A stretch of 64,000 nt of DNA from Antarctobacter albus (GCF_900101505.1 NZ_FMZI01000003.1:1-64000); one strand, 5' to 3'; shown: positions 17,344-26,857, counted from the stretch's first letter. Notes: a model not told the origin generated them from the letters alone. Made by a program: numbers and translations.

Positions 17344-17979
17344 TCAGCGCAGGGGTTCGAACCGCGCGTCCGTCATCCGGCAGTCCCGTACCACGTCCCG
17401 GCCGCAGGGCACCGGGTCCAGCCCCTTGGACAGGCAGATGCGCACCTCCTGGATGTGCCCATCCCGGCAGGTGACGGTGATCATGTCCGGCTCCAGCTGC
17501 GGATTGGCCTTGATGAAGGCCTCTTCGACCAGCGAGGCGGGCAGGGTCACGGATTTGTCCAGCTTGCGAAAGGCCTCGGGGCGGGTGATCTTGCCATAGG
17601 CCTCACGCGAAAGCGCGTAGTATTGCGCCGCCGAAAGGCCGGAACAGACGCCGTGTTTCTTCCACTGGTGCCAGGCCAGCCCGCCAGAGCCCATGATGTC
17701 GGTCATCTCGCCGGTCATGCGGCGCGAGGGAGCGCGTTCCACCGTCGGGCAGTAGTCGGGCCAGCCGCGGTGATATTGCGGCCAGAGCCCGTGCAGCAGC
17801 CAGCCGGCGTCGCTCTCGCATTGCTCGGCGTTGCGGGCGTCGCCCTCCAGCACGCACCAGTTCGGGGACCAGCTGAGCGCCATAACGTAGTAGTCGAACT
17901 CTCCCGCCCGGTCGCCGTCTGCACGCAAACTGCTGCCGATGGACAGGGCGGCCAGCAGCAGAACACTCATCAATCGCAT
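17344..17979 (-). CDS. Ribonuclease T2 family protein, secreted
   Basis: A 211-residue endoribonuclease relative with a signal peptide (1-20) for export to the periplasm. The CAS1 motif LLHGLWPQYH contains the first catalytic histidine (H63). The CAS2 motif reads WHQWKKHGVC (103-112), keeping the lysine and second histidine but having Gln where the fungal enzymes have Glu (HEW). Several Cys pairs match the family disulfides. It would cut RNA to 3-prime nucleotides for nutrient recovery, which the secreted CpdB at 31257 could process further. The ATG at 17979 has a GGGGAAG site. Activity with Gln in CAS2 is likely but unproven. Confidence 0.88.
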   Translation of the reverse strand: MRLMSVLLLAALSIGSSLRADGDRAGEFDYYVMALSWSPNWCVLEGDARNAEQCESDAGWLLHGLWPQYHRGWPDYCPTVERAPSRRMTGEMTDIMGSGGLAWHQWKKHGVCSGLSAAQYYALSREAYGKITRPEAFRKLDKSVTLPASLVEEAFIKANPQLEPDMITVTCRDGHIQEVRICLSKGLDPVPCGRDVVRDCRMTDARFEPLR

Positions 17980-18136
17980 TTTCACTTCCCCTTTGACTGC
18001 GAGATCACTATATAGACGCCGAGTTTCCCGACAACGGTAACCCGCTCCGCCCGCCGGAGCCGCCCTTGGCCCCCGACCGGCCTCGGGCCGCGCAGGAGGC
18101 ATGCCAGCGGGTCCCGCAAGACCAAGGAGTATTGAA

Positions 18137-18904
18137 ATGTCCAAGCTGCTGCACCCCAAGGCGACCGCCGTCTGGCTGGTGGACAACACCACGATGACCT
18201 TCAAGCAGATCGCCGATTTCACCGGATTCCACGAGCTTGAGATCCAGGGCATCGCCGATGGCGACGTGGCCACGGGCGTCAAGGGCTTTGACCCGGTTGC
18301 CAACAACCAGCTGGAACAGAGCGAGATCGACAAGGCCGAGAACAACCCGCTGCACAAGCTGAAGCTGAAGCACAACCCGGCCGCCCGCGACGAGGAAAAG
18401 CGTCGAGGCCCCCGATATACCCCGCTGTCCAAGCGGCAGGACCGCCCGAACGCGATTCTCTGGCTGGTGAAATTCCACCCGGAACTGGCCGACAGCCAGA
18501 TCGCCAAGCTGGTCGGCACGACCAAGCCGACGATCCAGTCGATCCGTGAGCGCACCCACTGGAACATCCAGAACATGCAGCCCATCGACCCGGTCGCCCT
18601 GGGCCTGTGCAAGCAGTCCGAGCTGGACGCGGCGGTGGCCAAGGCGGCCAAGGACCTGGCCAAGGTCATGACCGACGACGAACGCCGCAAGCTGGTCTCG
18701 ACCGAGCAGAGCCTGGAGATGGAGCCGGAACCGCGTCTGCCTTCGGCCATCGAGGGGCTCGAGACCTTCAGCCTGTCCGATCCGCGCGGCGAGGAGGACG
18801 ACGAGGAAGACAGCAAGAGCGATAACGATTACCTCGACGCCGACAGCTTCTTCAACCTGCCCGGTGGCGGCAAGGACGAGGACGACGAAGACGAGGACCG
18901 CTGA
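18137..18904 (+). CDS. trcR: Cell-cycle transcriptional regulator TrcR (DUF1013)
   Basis: A 255-residue protein of the alphaproteobacterial DUF1013 family, now named TrcR and linked to cell-cycle transcription with RNA polymerase in Caulobacter. The N terminus has a helix-turn-helix-like segment (TMTFKQIADFTGFHELEIQG) and a second similar unit at ADSQIAKLVGTTKPTIQSIR. The last 50 residues are strongly acidic (EEDDEEDSKSDND; KDEDDEDEDR). The ATG at 18137 has an AAGGAGT site. It is followed by a strong terminator. Family assignment is firm; the role in this organism is transferred knowledge. Confidence 0.9.
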   Translation: MSKLLHPKATAVWLVDNTTMTFKQIADFTGFHELEIQGIADGDVATGVKGFDPVANNQLEQSEIDKAENNPLHKLKLKHNPAARDEEKRRGPRYTPLSKRQDRPNAILWLVKFHPELADSQIAKLVGTTKPTIQSIRERTHWNIQNMQPIDPVALGLCKQSELDAAVAKAAKDLAKVMTDDERRKLVSTEQSLEMEPEPRLPSAIEGLETFSLSDPRGEEDDEEDSKSDNDYLDADSFFNLPGGGKDEDDEDEDR

Positions 18905-18968
18905 GGTCCGGCGGGGCGCCGCTTCTGGCCCTCCGGGCCAGATCGCCCCGTCCGCCGTCCCACTGACA

Positions 18969-18993
18969 GGCGCCCCCGCCGGGGCGCCTTTTT
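18969..18993 (+). terminator. Intrinsic terminator after trcR
   Basis: A perfect 8-bp stem (GGCGCCCC, loop CGCC, GGGGCGCC) is followed by TTTTT, 65 bp after the trcR stop codon. Confidence 0.85.
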
Positions 18994-19036
18994 CGTTTGC
19001 CCCCTTCGATTACCCCCGGGGGCCTGCGGACGTGCC

Positions 19037-20968
19037 TCAGAACTGCATGCCCAGCTTGATCCCCCAGGAGGTATTGTCGTCCGCGTCGCGCGAGACCTCG
19101 AAGCGGCCTTTCAACCCGTTGCCGCCGGTCGCAAAGCTGGCCCCCAGGGCCAGGGCATTGCCGCCGCTGACGTCGGCCGCGTCGAAGGTGGTGCTGGCGC
19201 CGCCGACCGAAAAGGTGATGTCGTCGGGTGTGCCGCCGAAGCTGGTCAGGGCCAGGTAAGGGCGCATCGACATGTCGTTCACCTGCATCGGCAGGCCCAT
19301 TTCGACGCGCAGCGCGGTGGTGGTTGTCGTCCGTTCGCTGATCTTGCCGCCGGCCAGGCCGGACAGGTCGTGACGCTCTGTCTTGTGGCGCAGGTAGTCG
19401 CCCTGCATCACCAGGTCGATGCCGTAGCCTGCGGTCGGGTTCTGCCACAAAAGGCCCCCGCCGCGCAGGCTGATCCCCAGCAGCTGGCCGTCGAAATCGG
19501 CGCTGCCGGTATGGCTGTCGGGGCTGTTGATCTTGTTGTGGGTCCGCCCGGCATAGAGCGCGGCGTCATAGCTGAACCGCCCGCGCTCTCCGGTCAGGCC
19601 AAGACCCACGAAATACGATCTGATCCGCGTTTCGGTAACCCCGTCGTCGAGGTCGCTGGCGCCCTGCCCGTAGCCCACGAAGGGAGAGATCCCCTGCCAG
19701 CCGGTGCCAAAGCCCACCGCGATACCACGGCTGGCGTAGTCGGCCCCCTGGGAGCTGTCCGGCGCGATGGTGCCCGCGTTGGCGAAGGTGCCCAGCCAGG
19801 GCCCCCGGGCCACCTGGAAGTCCAGCACGCTGCCGCCGATCCCCATGCCCAGTTCCCGCGACAGCCGGTCCGGGGACGAGACCGGCGCCTCGTCAACGAC
19901 GATCAGCGTCGGCGCGGTGACCACGGCCGCAGGTTTCGCCCCGGGCGCGGGCGCGGCATTCAGCAGGACAAAGCCGCCGCCCCGAACGGTGATCGTTTCG
20001 GGCACGGTGGTGCCGAAGGTCAGCACCTGCGACCGGCGGGTCATGACGGCCAGCGTGTCACGGCCCGCGCCCATCTCGATGGCACCGGAAACCACGCTGC
20101 CGTCCAGCAGGCGCAGGATGTCGTCGCCGCCGCCCAGGTTCACCGCGACACCGCCGCGCCCGATCAGCGTGCCGGAGTTTACGATTTCCTGGACGGCGAG
20201 GTCGGCGGCATCGGTGTTGATGGCGATATTGCCCTCGATATGGCCGGTGTTTCGGACAAAGGAGGGGCCGGCGGCGGGGGCGTCGAAATCGATCCCGTCC
20301 TCGGCGCCGAGGCTGATCAGCCTTCCGTGGTTGGTGATCTTGCCGCTGTCCAGGTCGATGGCATCCTGGTCTCCGGTCGACTGGATCAGGCCGGAGTTGA
20401 AGATGTCAGCGAAGTTGCCCGCGTTCACGCCGTCGTCGCCAGCGATCACGGTGCCGGTGTTGGCGACCTGCGCGTAATCGACGTTGACGTTGATGCCCTC
20501 GTCCGGTGCGGTGATCGTGCCGTTGTTGATGACCAGCGGGCGTTCCTCCAGCTGTACGCCGTCGTCGTCAAGGCTGGTGATCACGCCGTTGTTGATCACC
20601 ACGCCATTGTCGTCGATGTTGATGCCGTCGCCACCGACACCGATCACCGTGCCGTTGTTGGTGACAAGGACATCGTTGTCGCCCTGGATGCCGTGATCTC
20701 CCGGCCCGCGTACGAAACCGTCGTTGACGATGGTCACGCCGTCATCCACCCGCAGCCCCCGGTCGCCGCCGTCGATCACTCCGGTCGGTGTGATGGTGAT
20801 GGTGCCGTCATCGAAGCCGTTATCCTCGATCCCCAGGCCGCTGCCGGCGCAGATCACGTCGTCGCCGTCGGCGGGATCGGAGGGCAGGCAGGCCGACTGG
20901 GCAAAGGCGCCCGCAGGCAGAAGGGCCATCAGCGCGGCGGCAAGGGCAAGGGGGGAAACGCGGTTCAT
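19037..20968 (-). CDS. Autotransporter-like outer membrane protein with beta-helix passenger
   Basis: A 643-residue exported protein. Residues 1-24 are a Sec signal peptide. Residues about 45-300 hold at least ten imperfect 20-25-residue repeats of the type VxNNGTIxGxGGDGIN, rich in Asn, Gly and Asp, which predicts a right-handed beta-helix passenger. Residues about 370-643 look like an autotransporter beta-barrel (alternating hydrophobic strands such as ISPFVGYGQGASD and SYFVGLGLTGERGRFSYDAA) ending in the typical C-terminal phenylalanine (GIKLGMQF). The protein is small for an adhesin. The leader carries two GC hairpins (21001-21038). It is downstream of recR on the same strand after a 151-bp gap, so likely a separate transcript. 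Confidence 0.85.
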   Translation of the reverse strand: MNRVSPLALAAALMALLPAGAFAQSACLPSDPADGDDVICAGSGLGIEDNGFDDGTITITPTGVIDGGDRGLRVDDGVTIVNDGFVRGPGDHGIQGDNDVLVTNNGTVIGVGGDGINIDDNGVVINNGVITSLDDDGVQLEERPLVINNGTITAPDEGINVNVDYAQVANTGTVIAGDDGVNAGNFADIFNSGLIQSTGDQDAIDLDSGKITNHGRLISLGAEDGIDFDAPAAGPSFVRNTGHIEGNIAINTDAADLAVQEIVNSGTLIGRGGVAVNLGGGDDILRLLDGSVVSGAIEMGAGRDTLAVMTRRSQVLTFGTTVPETITVRGGGFVLLNAAPAPGAKPAAVVTAPTLIVVDEAPVSSPDRLSRELGMGIGGSVLDFQVARGPWLGTFANAGTIAPDSSQGADYASRGIAVGFGTGWQGISPFVGYGQGASDLDDGVTETRIRSYFVGLGLTGERGRFSYDAALYAGRTHNKINSPDSHTGSADFDGQLLGISLRGGGLLWQNPTAGYGIDLVMQGDYLRHKTERHDLSGLAGGKISERTTTTTALRVEMGLPMQVNDMSMRPYLALTSFGGTPDDITFSVGGASTTFDAADVSGGNALALGASFATGGNGLKGRFEVSRDADDNTSWGIKLGMQF

Positions 20969-21000
20969 GGAGAATCCTGGAGTCACTTGGTGATAATCGC

Positions 21001-21038
21001 GGAGGCCAAGGCCTCCTGTCGGGCGCGGCTACGCCGCG
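21001..21038 (-). promoter_or_regulatory. Two adjacent hairpins in the autotransporter leader
   Basis: GGAGGCC-AA-GGCCTCC (21001-21016) and CGCGGC-TAC-GCCGCG (21024-21038) are perfect inverted repeats 33-70 nt upstream of the ATG at 20968 and about 80 nt beyond the recR stop. They could attenuate read-through from recR or structure the mRNA leader. Neither has a T-run. Confidence 0.4.
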
Positions 21039-21119
21039 ATTGTAACAGTTTCATGTGCGGGGGCGTGAACCCGGCGGCCCCGCGTGCCGGTGCGGCAAAC
21101 GGGCAACTCCGGGTTTCGG

Positions 21120-21719
21120 TCACAGCCGTTTGCGCGCGTTCAGCGCGGCGGTGATGGTGCCATCGTCGAGGTAATCCAGTTCGCCGCCGATGGGCACGCC
21201 CTGCGCCAGCGAGCTGAGCTGGACGCCCCGGTCTTCCAGCTGGTCGGCGATGTAATGGGCGGTGGTCTGACCGTCGATGGTGGCGTTCAGCGCCAGGATT
21301 ACCTCTGTCACGCCCTCGGCCCCGATCCGTTGCAGCAGTTGCGGGATGCGCAGGTCCTCTGGTCCGACGCCGTCCAGCGCAGACAGCGTACCGCCAAGGA
21401 CGTGATAGCGCCCCTTGAAGGTGCCGCCGCGTTCCATTGCCCAGAGATCAGCGACTTCCTCGACCACGCAGAGCAGCCCGTTGGCACGCCCTTCGTCGGC
21501 GCAGATGGGGCAGATGTCCGAGGTGCCGACATTGCCGCAATTCAGGCATTCGCGGGCGCGTTGGGCCACGTCCGCCATCGCCTTGGCCAGCGGCGCCAGC
21601 AGGATCGCCCGCTTGCGGATCAGGTGCAGGACCGCGCGACGGGCAGAGCGGGGGCCAAGCCCGGGCAGTCGGGCCATGAGGTCGATCAGGTGCTCGATCG
21701 GGTTGGCGTCACGGGCCAT
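21120..21719 (-). CDS. recR: Recombination mediator protein RecR
   Basis: A 199-residue cytosolic protein of RecFOR gap repair. The helix-hairpin-helix region ([18 protein letters not shown]) is followed by the four-cysteine zinc finger ([16 protein letters not shown]) and a Toprim domain ([33 protein letters not shown]). Length and domain order are standard. It is the last gene of the dnaX-ybaB-traB/gumN-recR run; the gap from the preceding stop codon is 1 bp, indicating coupling. Confidence 0.97.
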   Translation of the reverse strand: MARDANPIEHLIDLMARLPGLGPRSARRAVLHLIRKRAILLAPLAKAMADVAQRARECLNCGNVGTSDICPICADEGRANGLLCVVEEVADLWAMERGGTFKGRYHVLGGTLSALDGVGPEDLRIPQLLQRIGAEGVTEVILALNATIDGQTTAHYIADQLEDRGVQLSSLAQGVPIGGELDYLDDGTITAALNARKRL

Positions 21720-21720
21720 G

Positions 21721-22788
21721 TCAGGGGGCCTCGCCCGGCAGCGGGATACGGGTCACGTCAAACCCCTCGGCGCGCAACAGTTCGATCATGCCGCTTTCGC
21801 CGGGCAGGTGGAAATTGCCGACCCCGATGAAAACGCCGCCTTCGCGCAGCGCGTCGCGGGCGGCGTTCACGAAGTCCTCGTTGCGCTCATCAACCAGGTA
21901 TTCGGTCATCCGGGCATAAAGCGCGGGCCCCTCGTTGCCCAAGGCTGCTGTCACCTGCGCCTCGTCCCAGGCCATCATCAGGCCGACCCGCCCGGTCCGG
22001 TAAAGCGCCAGCGCGGTGGCGCGCGCCTCGGGGGTGGCGCCGGGCATCAGGTAGACGGCGTAGGTGCCGATGATCGCGCGGGCCAGATCCTCGTTTCCGG
22101 GGGTGTTCAGCTTGGCCGACAGCCGGTCGCTGTCTTCCAGCGGCAGGACGGGGATGCCCTCGATATGGGCGAGCGTCTGCAGATAACTGTCCTGCGAGGG
22201 CAGGACCCCGGCAGAGAAATCCTCGCACGGATCGTAGAGCAGCAGTTCGGCCAGAGTGCCCAGCTTCAGTTCCGGCAGGGCGTCGGGGGACCAGCCGAGG
22301 GCACGCAGGCGCGTGACAAGGTGTTCTTCGAACCGCGCCGGCAACTCCAGGTCGCGGTAGGCCGTGACCGATCCATCCCTGCGATAGACATCGTCGCCGC
22401 GCATGTAGGCGTCATGGCTTTCGCGGTCCGGAAAGGTCGGGTCGATTTCCAGCCCCAGCCGGTCGGCGCTGGCCAGTGCCTCGCGCACGGCGGCGGGCAG
22501 GTCCAGCACGCTGCGGTGGCTGCTGTGCATCGTGCCCCAGAGATGGGAGACGCCGCCACCCGGTGCCGTGATGCGCCAGAACCGCCCGGTGGCATGGGGG
22601 ATGGCGGCGGCGCGCGCCTCCAGTTCGGCCCGGCGCTCGGGGGCAAAGACCTCGTCGTGAATCTCGATCCGGGGCGGAAAGCAGAGCTCGCGCGTGGCCC
22701 AGTCCTGCGCCACGACCGGGGCCGCGGCGACAAGCAGGCCAAGGCAGGCGATCCCGCCGCGCAGCAGATCCCGACCCCGCCCCGGCAT
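21721..22788 (-). CDS. TraB/GumN (TIKI-like) family protein, exported
   Basis: A 355-residue protein with a signal sequence (1-28, ending AAAPVVAQ). It has the family layout: an N-terminal GTMH motif (85-88) with the following helix, LGLEID with a conserved acidic residue, and a C-terminal [22 protein letters not shown] that supplies the second GxxH. These residues form the metal site in TIKI proteases, so a periplasmic metallohydrolase is plausible, but bacterial members are uncharacterised. It sits between ybaB and recR (3-bp and 1-bp gaps), where those two genes are usually adjacent. Activity and target unknown. Confidence 0.85.
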   Translation of the reverse strand: MPGRGRDLLRGGIACLGLLVAAAPVVAQDWATRELCFPPRIEIHDEVFAPERRAELEARAAAIPHATGRFWRITAPGGGVSHLWGTMHSSHRSVLDLPAAVREALASADRLGLEIDPTFPDRESHDAYMRGDDVYRRDGSVTAYRDLELPARFEEHLVTRLRALGWSPDALPELKLGTLAELLLYDPCEDFSAGVLPSQDSYLQTLAHIEGIPVLPLEDSDRLSAKLNTPGNEDLARAIIGTYAVYLMPGATPEARATALALYRTGRVGLMMAWDEAQVTAALGNEGPALYARMTEYLVDERNEDFVNAARDALREGGVFIGVGNFHLPGESGMIELLRAEGFDVTRIPLPGEAP

Positions 22789-22791
22789 GGA

Positions 22792-23136
22792 TCAGAACGG
22801 CAGCTTCATGTCGGCCGGCAGGCCCATTTCCTGGGTCAGCTTCTGCATCTCGGACTGTGCGCGCTCGTTGGCGCGGGCCTGCGCGTCCTTGATCGCGGCC
22901 AGGATCAGGTCCTCGGCCACTTCCTTTTCTGACGGGACAAAGATCGAGGGGTCGATTTCAAGGCCCGTCAGCTCGCCCTTGGCGGTGGCGGTCGCCTTGA
23001 CCAGCCCGGCGCCGGATTCGCCGGTCACGGTCATGCTGGCCAGGTCTTCCTGCATCTGGGCCATCTTGCCCTGCATTTCCTGCGCCTGTTTCATCATCTT
23101 GGCCATGTCGCCAAGTCCGCCCAAACCTTTCAGCAT
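22792..23136 (-). CDS. YbaB/EbfC family nucleoid-associated protein
   Basis: A 114-residue DNA-binding protein of the family conserved between dnaX and recR. The N terminus is rich in Met, Gln and Lys (MMKQAQEMQGKMAQMQEDLA), followed by the core strand segment VTGESGAGLVKATATAKGEL and LEIDPSIF. It forms dimers that bind DNA and affect nucleoid structure. The ATG at 23136 has a GGGAGACAG site. It lies 160 bp downstream of dnaX, a gap that includes a 6-bp hairpin (23257-23274), and 3 bp upstream of the TraB/GumN gene. Confidence 0.95.
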   Translation of the reverse strand: MLKGLGGLGDMAKMMKQAQEMQGKMAQMQEDLASMTVTGESGAGLVKATATAKGELTGLEIDPSIFVPSEKEVAEDLILAAIKDAQARANERAQSEMQKLTQEMGLPADMKLPF

Positions 23137-23296
23137 GTTCTGTCTCCCGATTAGATGGACCGCCGACCGGATGGCGCGGTGTGAAGGATGCTTGGTCTAC
23201 ATATCGCAGCCACGGCGGCAATGAACAAGCCGCAGGCGCGCGGTCAGGCCGCGTGAGCGGCGAATTGGCGCCGCAGCGGGCGCTTGGCAACCGGCC

Positions 23297-25045
23297 TTAT
23301 TCCTCGAAAGGATCCCATTCGTCCTCGACCTCGGGCAGGGCCTCTTCCAGCGCCTCAGTCGCGGCTTCCTGCGCGGTGCGGATATGGGTGATCGTCGCTT
23401 TCGGAAAGGCGGCCAGCGCGGCCTGCACAAGCGGGTGTTCCTGCGCCTTGGCCTTCAGCGCCAGTTCGGCGGCGTCGCGTTTCTCGACCACCGTGGGTGT
23501 CTCGCAGCCGTTGACCAGGATCACCGCCCAGCGATTGCCGGTCCAGCGTTGCAAGGCCGCGCCCAGCCGTTGCGCCAGATCGGGGGCGGCGTCGTCGGTG
23601 GGGGTGAACTCGATCCTGCCCGGCTGATAGGCGGCAAGGCGCACCGATCCCTCGACCTCGACCAGCAGCTTGACGTCGCGGTTGGCGCGGATCAGCTCGA
23701 GCACATGGTCGAAGGTGGGGTAGCGGGCCAGCGCCTCGGCGGCCTCGGTGGCAAGAGCCGTGACGGTCCCGCCGGAATGACCGCCGCCGCCGGCGCGTGG
23801 CGCATGGGCCTGTGGCGCGTGGGTCATGCCGCCGGAGGGGCCGGCAGGCGCGCCGCCGGGACCGCCCTTCGGCGCGGGCGGCGGCGGGCTGTCCTGCAGC
23901 TTGCGCATCAGTTCCTCGGGCGAGGGGCCCTCGGCCACATGGGTCAGGCGGATCACAGCCATCTCGGCGGCCATCATCGCCGAAGGCGCGTTCGAGACCT
24001 CCTCGATCGCCTTGAGCAGCATCTGCCAGGCCCGCGCCAGCGCCCGCATCCCCAGACCATCGGCAAAGGCCTGCCCGCGCCCGCGTTCGTCGGGGGACAC
24101 GGTGGGATCGTCGGCGGCCTCGGGCGTGATCTTGACCACGGAAATCCAGTGCGTCAGCTCGGCCAGGTCGCGCAGCACCGCCAGCGGGTCGGCACCATCG
24201 GCATATTGCGCCGACAGTTCCTCGAGCGCGCCTGCCGCGTCACCGCGCATGATGCGCTCGAACAGGTCCATGACCCGGCCCCGGTCGGCCAGGCCCAGCA
24301 TGGCGCGCACCTGTTCGGCGGTGGTTTCCCCGGCGCCATGCGAAATCGCCTGGTCCAGCAGCGAGGTCGCGTCCCGCGCGGACCCTTCGGCGGCGCGGGT
24401 GATCAGCGCCAGCGCCTCGTCGGTGATCTCTGCCGCTTCGGCCTTGGCGATCTTGCGCAAGAGGCCGATCATGTCCTCCGGCTCGATCCGGCGCAGGTCG
24501 AAACGCTGGCAGCGTGACAGGACCGTGACCGGCACCTGCCGAATCTCTGTCGTGGCAAAGATGAATTTCACATGGCTGGGCGGTTCCTCCAGCGTCTTCA
24601 AGAGCGCGTTGAACGCGCTCTTGGACAGCATGTGCACCTCGTCGATGATGTAGATCTTGTAGCGTGCGCTGGCCGCCCGGTAGTGCACGCTGTCGATGAT
24701 CTCGCGGATGTCGTTCACGCCGGTCCGGCTGGCGGCGTCCATCTCCAGGATGTCGACGTGGCGGCCTTCCATGATCGCGACGCAATGTTCGCACTTGCCG
24801 CAGGGGTCCGTCGTCGGCCCGCCGTTGCCGTCCTCGCCGATGCAGTTCATGCCCTTGGCGATGATCCGCGCGGTCGTGGTCTTCCCGGTGCCGCGGATGC
24901 CGGTCATGATGAAGGCTTGGGCGATCCGGTCGGCGGCAAAGGCGTTCTTCAGCGTGCGCACCATCGCGTCCTGCCCGACGAGATCGGCAAAGGTCTCGGG
25001 GCGGTACTTGCGGGCGAGCACCTGGTAGGCGGGGGCGTCGGTCAT
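23297..25045 (-). CDS. dnaX: DNA polymerase III gamma/tau subunit
   Basis: A 582-residue clamp-loader ATPase. Visible parts are the Walker A loop GIRGTGKTTTAR (49-60), four zinc cysteines (C68, C82, C85, C88), Walker B IIDEVHMLS, and the SRC arginine-finger segment (LSRCQRFDL). Domain III follows, then a Pro/Gly-rich linker (about 385-430) and a tau-type C-terminal domain ending in an acidic tail (VEDEWDPFEE). The start at 25045 (MTDAPAYQVLARKYRP) matches the family; the open frame further upstream lacks homology. No obvious programmed frameshift sequence was found. First gene of the dnaX-ybaB-traB/gumN-recR run. Confidence 0.96.
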   Translation of the reverse strand: MTDAPAYQVLARKYRPETFADLVGQDAMVRTLKNAFAADRIAQAFIMTGIRGTGKTTTARIIAKGMNCIGEDGNGGPTTDPCGKCEHCVAIMEGRHVDILEMDAASRTGVNDIREIIDSVHYRAASARYKIYIIDEVHMLSKSAFNALLKTLEEPPSHVKFIFATTEIRQVPVTVLSRCQRFDLRRIEPEDMIGLLRKIAKAEAAEITDEALALITRAAEGSARDATSLLDQAISHGAGETTAEQVRAMLGLADRGRVMDLFERIMRGDAAGALEELSAQYADGADPLAVLRDLAELTHWISVVKITPEAADDPTVSPDERGRGQAFADGLGMRALARAWQMLLKAIEEVSNAPSAMMAAEMAVIRLTHVAEGPSPEELMRKLQDSPPPPAPKGGPGGAPAGPSGGMTHAPQAHAPRAGGGGHSGGTVTALATEAAEALARYPTFDHVLELIRANRDVKLLVEVEGSVRLAAYQPGRIEFTPTDDAAPDLAQRLGAALQRWTGNRWAVILVNGCETPTVVEKRDAAELALKAKAQEHPLVQAALAAFPKATITHIRTAQEAATEALEEALPEVEDEWDPFEE

Positions 25046-25295
25046 GGGGGTCCTGTCTGGTGTTGCGGCCAAGGTAAGCGCTGCGCGCCGGGCCGTCCAC
25101 CGCCCTCTGACGGCAAGCGCGCAGGCAAGGCTTGATTTCCGCGCGGCGACGCGGCACATCAGGGGCAGGGCCGCTTGCCGGGGGCCTCCTGATCCGCGGA
25201 AAGCACCTGCGCCGGCCCATATGGAAGACCACCGATCCTACGGTTTTCTCTGGCCCGACATGGCGGATCGCGGGCAGTGACGGAGGAACCCGATC

Positions 25296-26825
25296 ATGAC
25301 CGAGCTTTCCCTCGATTCCCTGCGCCTTGAGGCCAAGCGCCTGCACCGTGCCTATGTCGCGCACGAGGTCTGGGCCCTGCAGCGCCTGCAACAGCACCCG
25401 CCACGGCGCGCACCCGACACCCTGCGCCGGGCCGATTTCCTGCACGTCATCGCGCAGGAAAACGGTTTTCCCAGCTGGCCGCGTCTGAAACTCGCCGCCG
25501 AAACCACGGGGCTGGACCGCGCCGCGAAACTGCAACGACTCAAGATCGCGCTGTTTCACGGCCAGACCCCTGCTGTCGTGGCGCTTCTGGCCGATACGCC
25601 CGACCTGGCGGATGGTGTCTTTGGCCTGGAATGCGCGCTTTACCGGCGCGAGGCGGTGGCCGCCGCGCTGGCGCGCGATCCCGGCCTGGCCACGCGGCCC
25701 CTCGGGCCTCGGACACCGATCCTGCACCTGGCCTTTTCGCGCTGGTTCAAGGCGCATCCTGAACTCGAAGCCGACATGCTGGCGGTGGCCGACCTGTTGC
25801 TGGCGCATGGGGCCGACGTGAATGATGGCTACCCGGCCGCCGAGGGAGAGGAGCACCTGCTCTCGGCCCTCTACGGTGCCATCGGCCACGCGGACAACAT
25901 GGTGCTGGGCCGCTGGCTGCTGGACCACGGCGCCAACCCAAACGACAACGAGTCGCTCTACCACGCCACCGAACTGGGCCATCACGAAGGACTGCGGATG
26001 CTGCTGGAGGCGGGCGCCGATCCGCATGGCACCAACGCGCTGCTCCGGGCGATGGATTTCCACGATCACGCCGCGGTCGAGATGCTGCTGGCGCACGGCG
26101 CGCGGCCGGATGACTTCAATCCGGACGATATCGGCGGAGAGGCCCCCTGGGTGGTGCCCGCCCTGCACCAGGCGGCCCGGCGGGGCTGTGACCGGCGCAT
26201 GGTGGACCTGCTGCTGGGGGCGGGCGCCGACCCGGCGCGCACCTGGCAGGGGGCCACGGCCTATGCCTATGCCCGGGTGCATGGCAACCACGCTGTCGCG
26301 GAGGCGATCGAGGCGCGCGGTGCCGCGACCCCGCTCAGCCGCGAGGAAGCCCTGCTGGCCCGCGCCGCCGAGGGGCAGGACAGCCCGGGCGAGTACATCG
26401 ACCCGGCACGCCTGGCCCCGGCCTATGCCAACATCCTGCGCGAGACGTTGCACCTGCCGGACAGGTTGCCGGTGCTGGAACGGCTGGTGGCGCTGGGTCT
26501 GCCCTGGGACCTGCCGGACGGAATGGGCGTGACGCCCGTGCAGGCGGCGGGCTGGGAAGGCCTGCCCGAGGTCATGGGGTTCTTCCTGCGGCTGAAGCCG
26601 GACCTGTCCCATGTCAACGGCTATGGTGGCACGCTGTTGAGCACGATCCTGCACGGGGCCGAAAACGCGCCCGATCGCGCCAGCCGGGATCATATCGGAT
26701 GCCTGGAACGGGCCCTGCATCACGGCGTTGCCCTGCCTCGTCGCGAGATCGGCTTTGCCGGTCGAGAGGACATTCGCGCCTTTCTCGAGGACTGGGCCGA
26801 GTCGCATCCCGGGCAGGTGGTCTGA
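25296..26825 (+). CDS. Ankyrin-repeat protein
   Basis: A 509-residue protein, apparently cytosolic (no signal peptide). The N-terminal 60 residues contain the common bacterial ankyrin-protein leader with FLHVIAQENGFPSWPRLKLA. Several ankyrin repeats follow, with recognisable pieces ADLLLAHGADVNDG, LGRWLLDHGANPNDN, LRMLLEAGADPHGTNALLRA, VEMLLAHGARPDD and VDLLLGAGADPARTW. It is a protein-interaction scaffold with no visible enzyme domain; the partner is unknown. The ATG at 25296 follows a GACGGAGGAACC site. Divergent from dnaX, with a hairpin terminator just after the stop. Confidence 0.88.
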   Translation: MTELSLDSLRLEAKRLHRAYVAHEVWALQRLQQHPPRRAPDTLRRADFLHVIAQENGFPSWPRLKLAAETTGLDRAAKLQRLKIALFHGQTPAVVALLADTPDLADGVFGLECALYRREAVAAALARDPGLATRPLGPRTPILHLAFSRWFKAHPELEADMLAVADLLLAHGADVNDGYPAAEGEEHLLSALYGAIGHADNMVLGRWLLDHGANPNDNESLYHATELGHHEGLRMLLEAGADPHGTNALLRAMDFHDHAAVEMLLAHGARPDDFNPDDIGGEAPWVVPALHQAARRGCDRRMVDLLLGAGADPARTWQGATAYAYARVHGNHAVAEAIEARGAATPLSREEALLARAAEGQDSPGEYIDPARLAPAYANILRETLHLPDRLPVLERLVALGLPWDLPDGMGVTPVQAAGWEGLPEVMGFFLRLKPDLSHVNGYGGTLLSTILHGAENAPDRASRDHIGCLERALHHGVALPRREIGFAGREDIRAFLEDWAESHPGQVV

Positions 26826-26831
26826 GCCGGT

Positions 26832-26857
26832 CCGCGCCTTCGGGCGCGGGCCTTTGC
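26832..26857 (+). terminator. Probable terminator after ankyrin gene
   Basis: CCGCGCC-TTCG-GGCGCGG forms a 7-bp stem with a stable tetraloop, followed by GCCTTTGCG, within 10 bp of the stop codon. The T-run is short. Confidence 0.6.
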
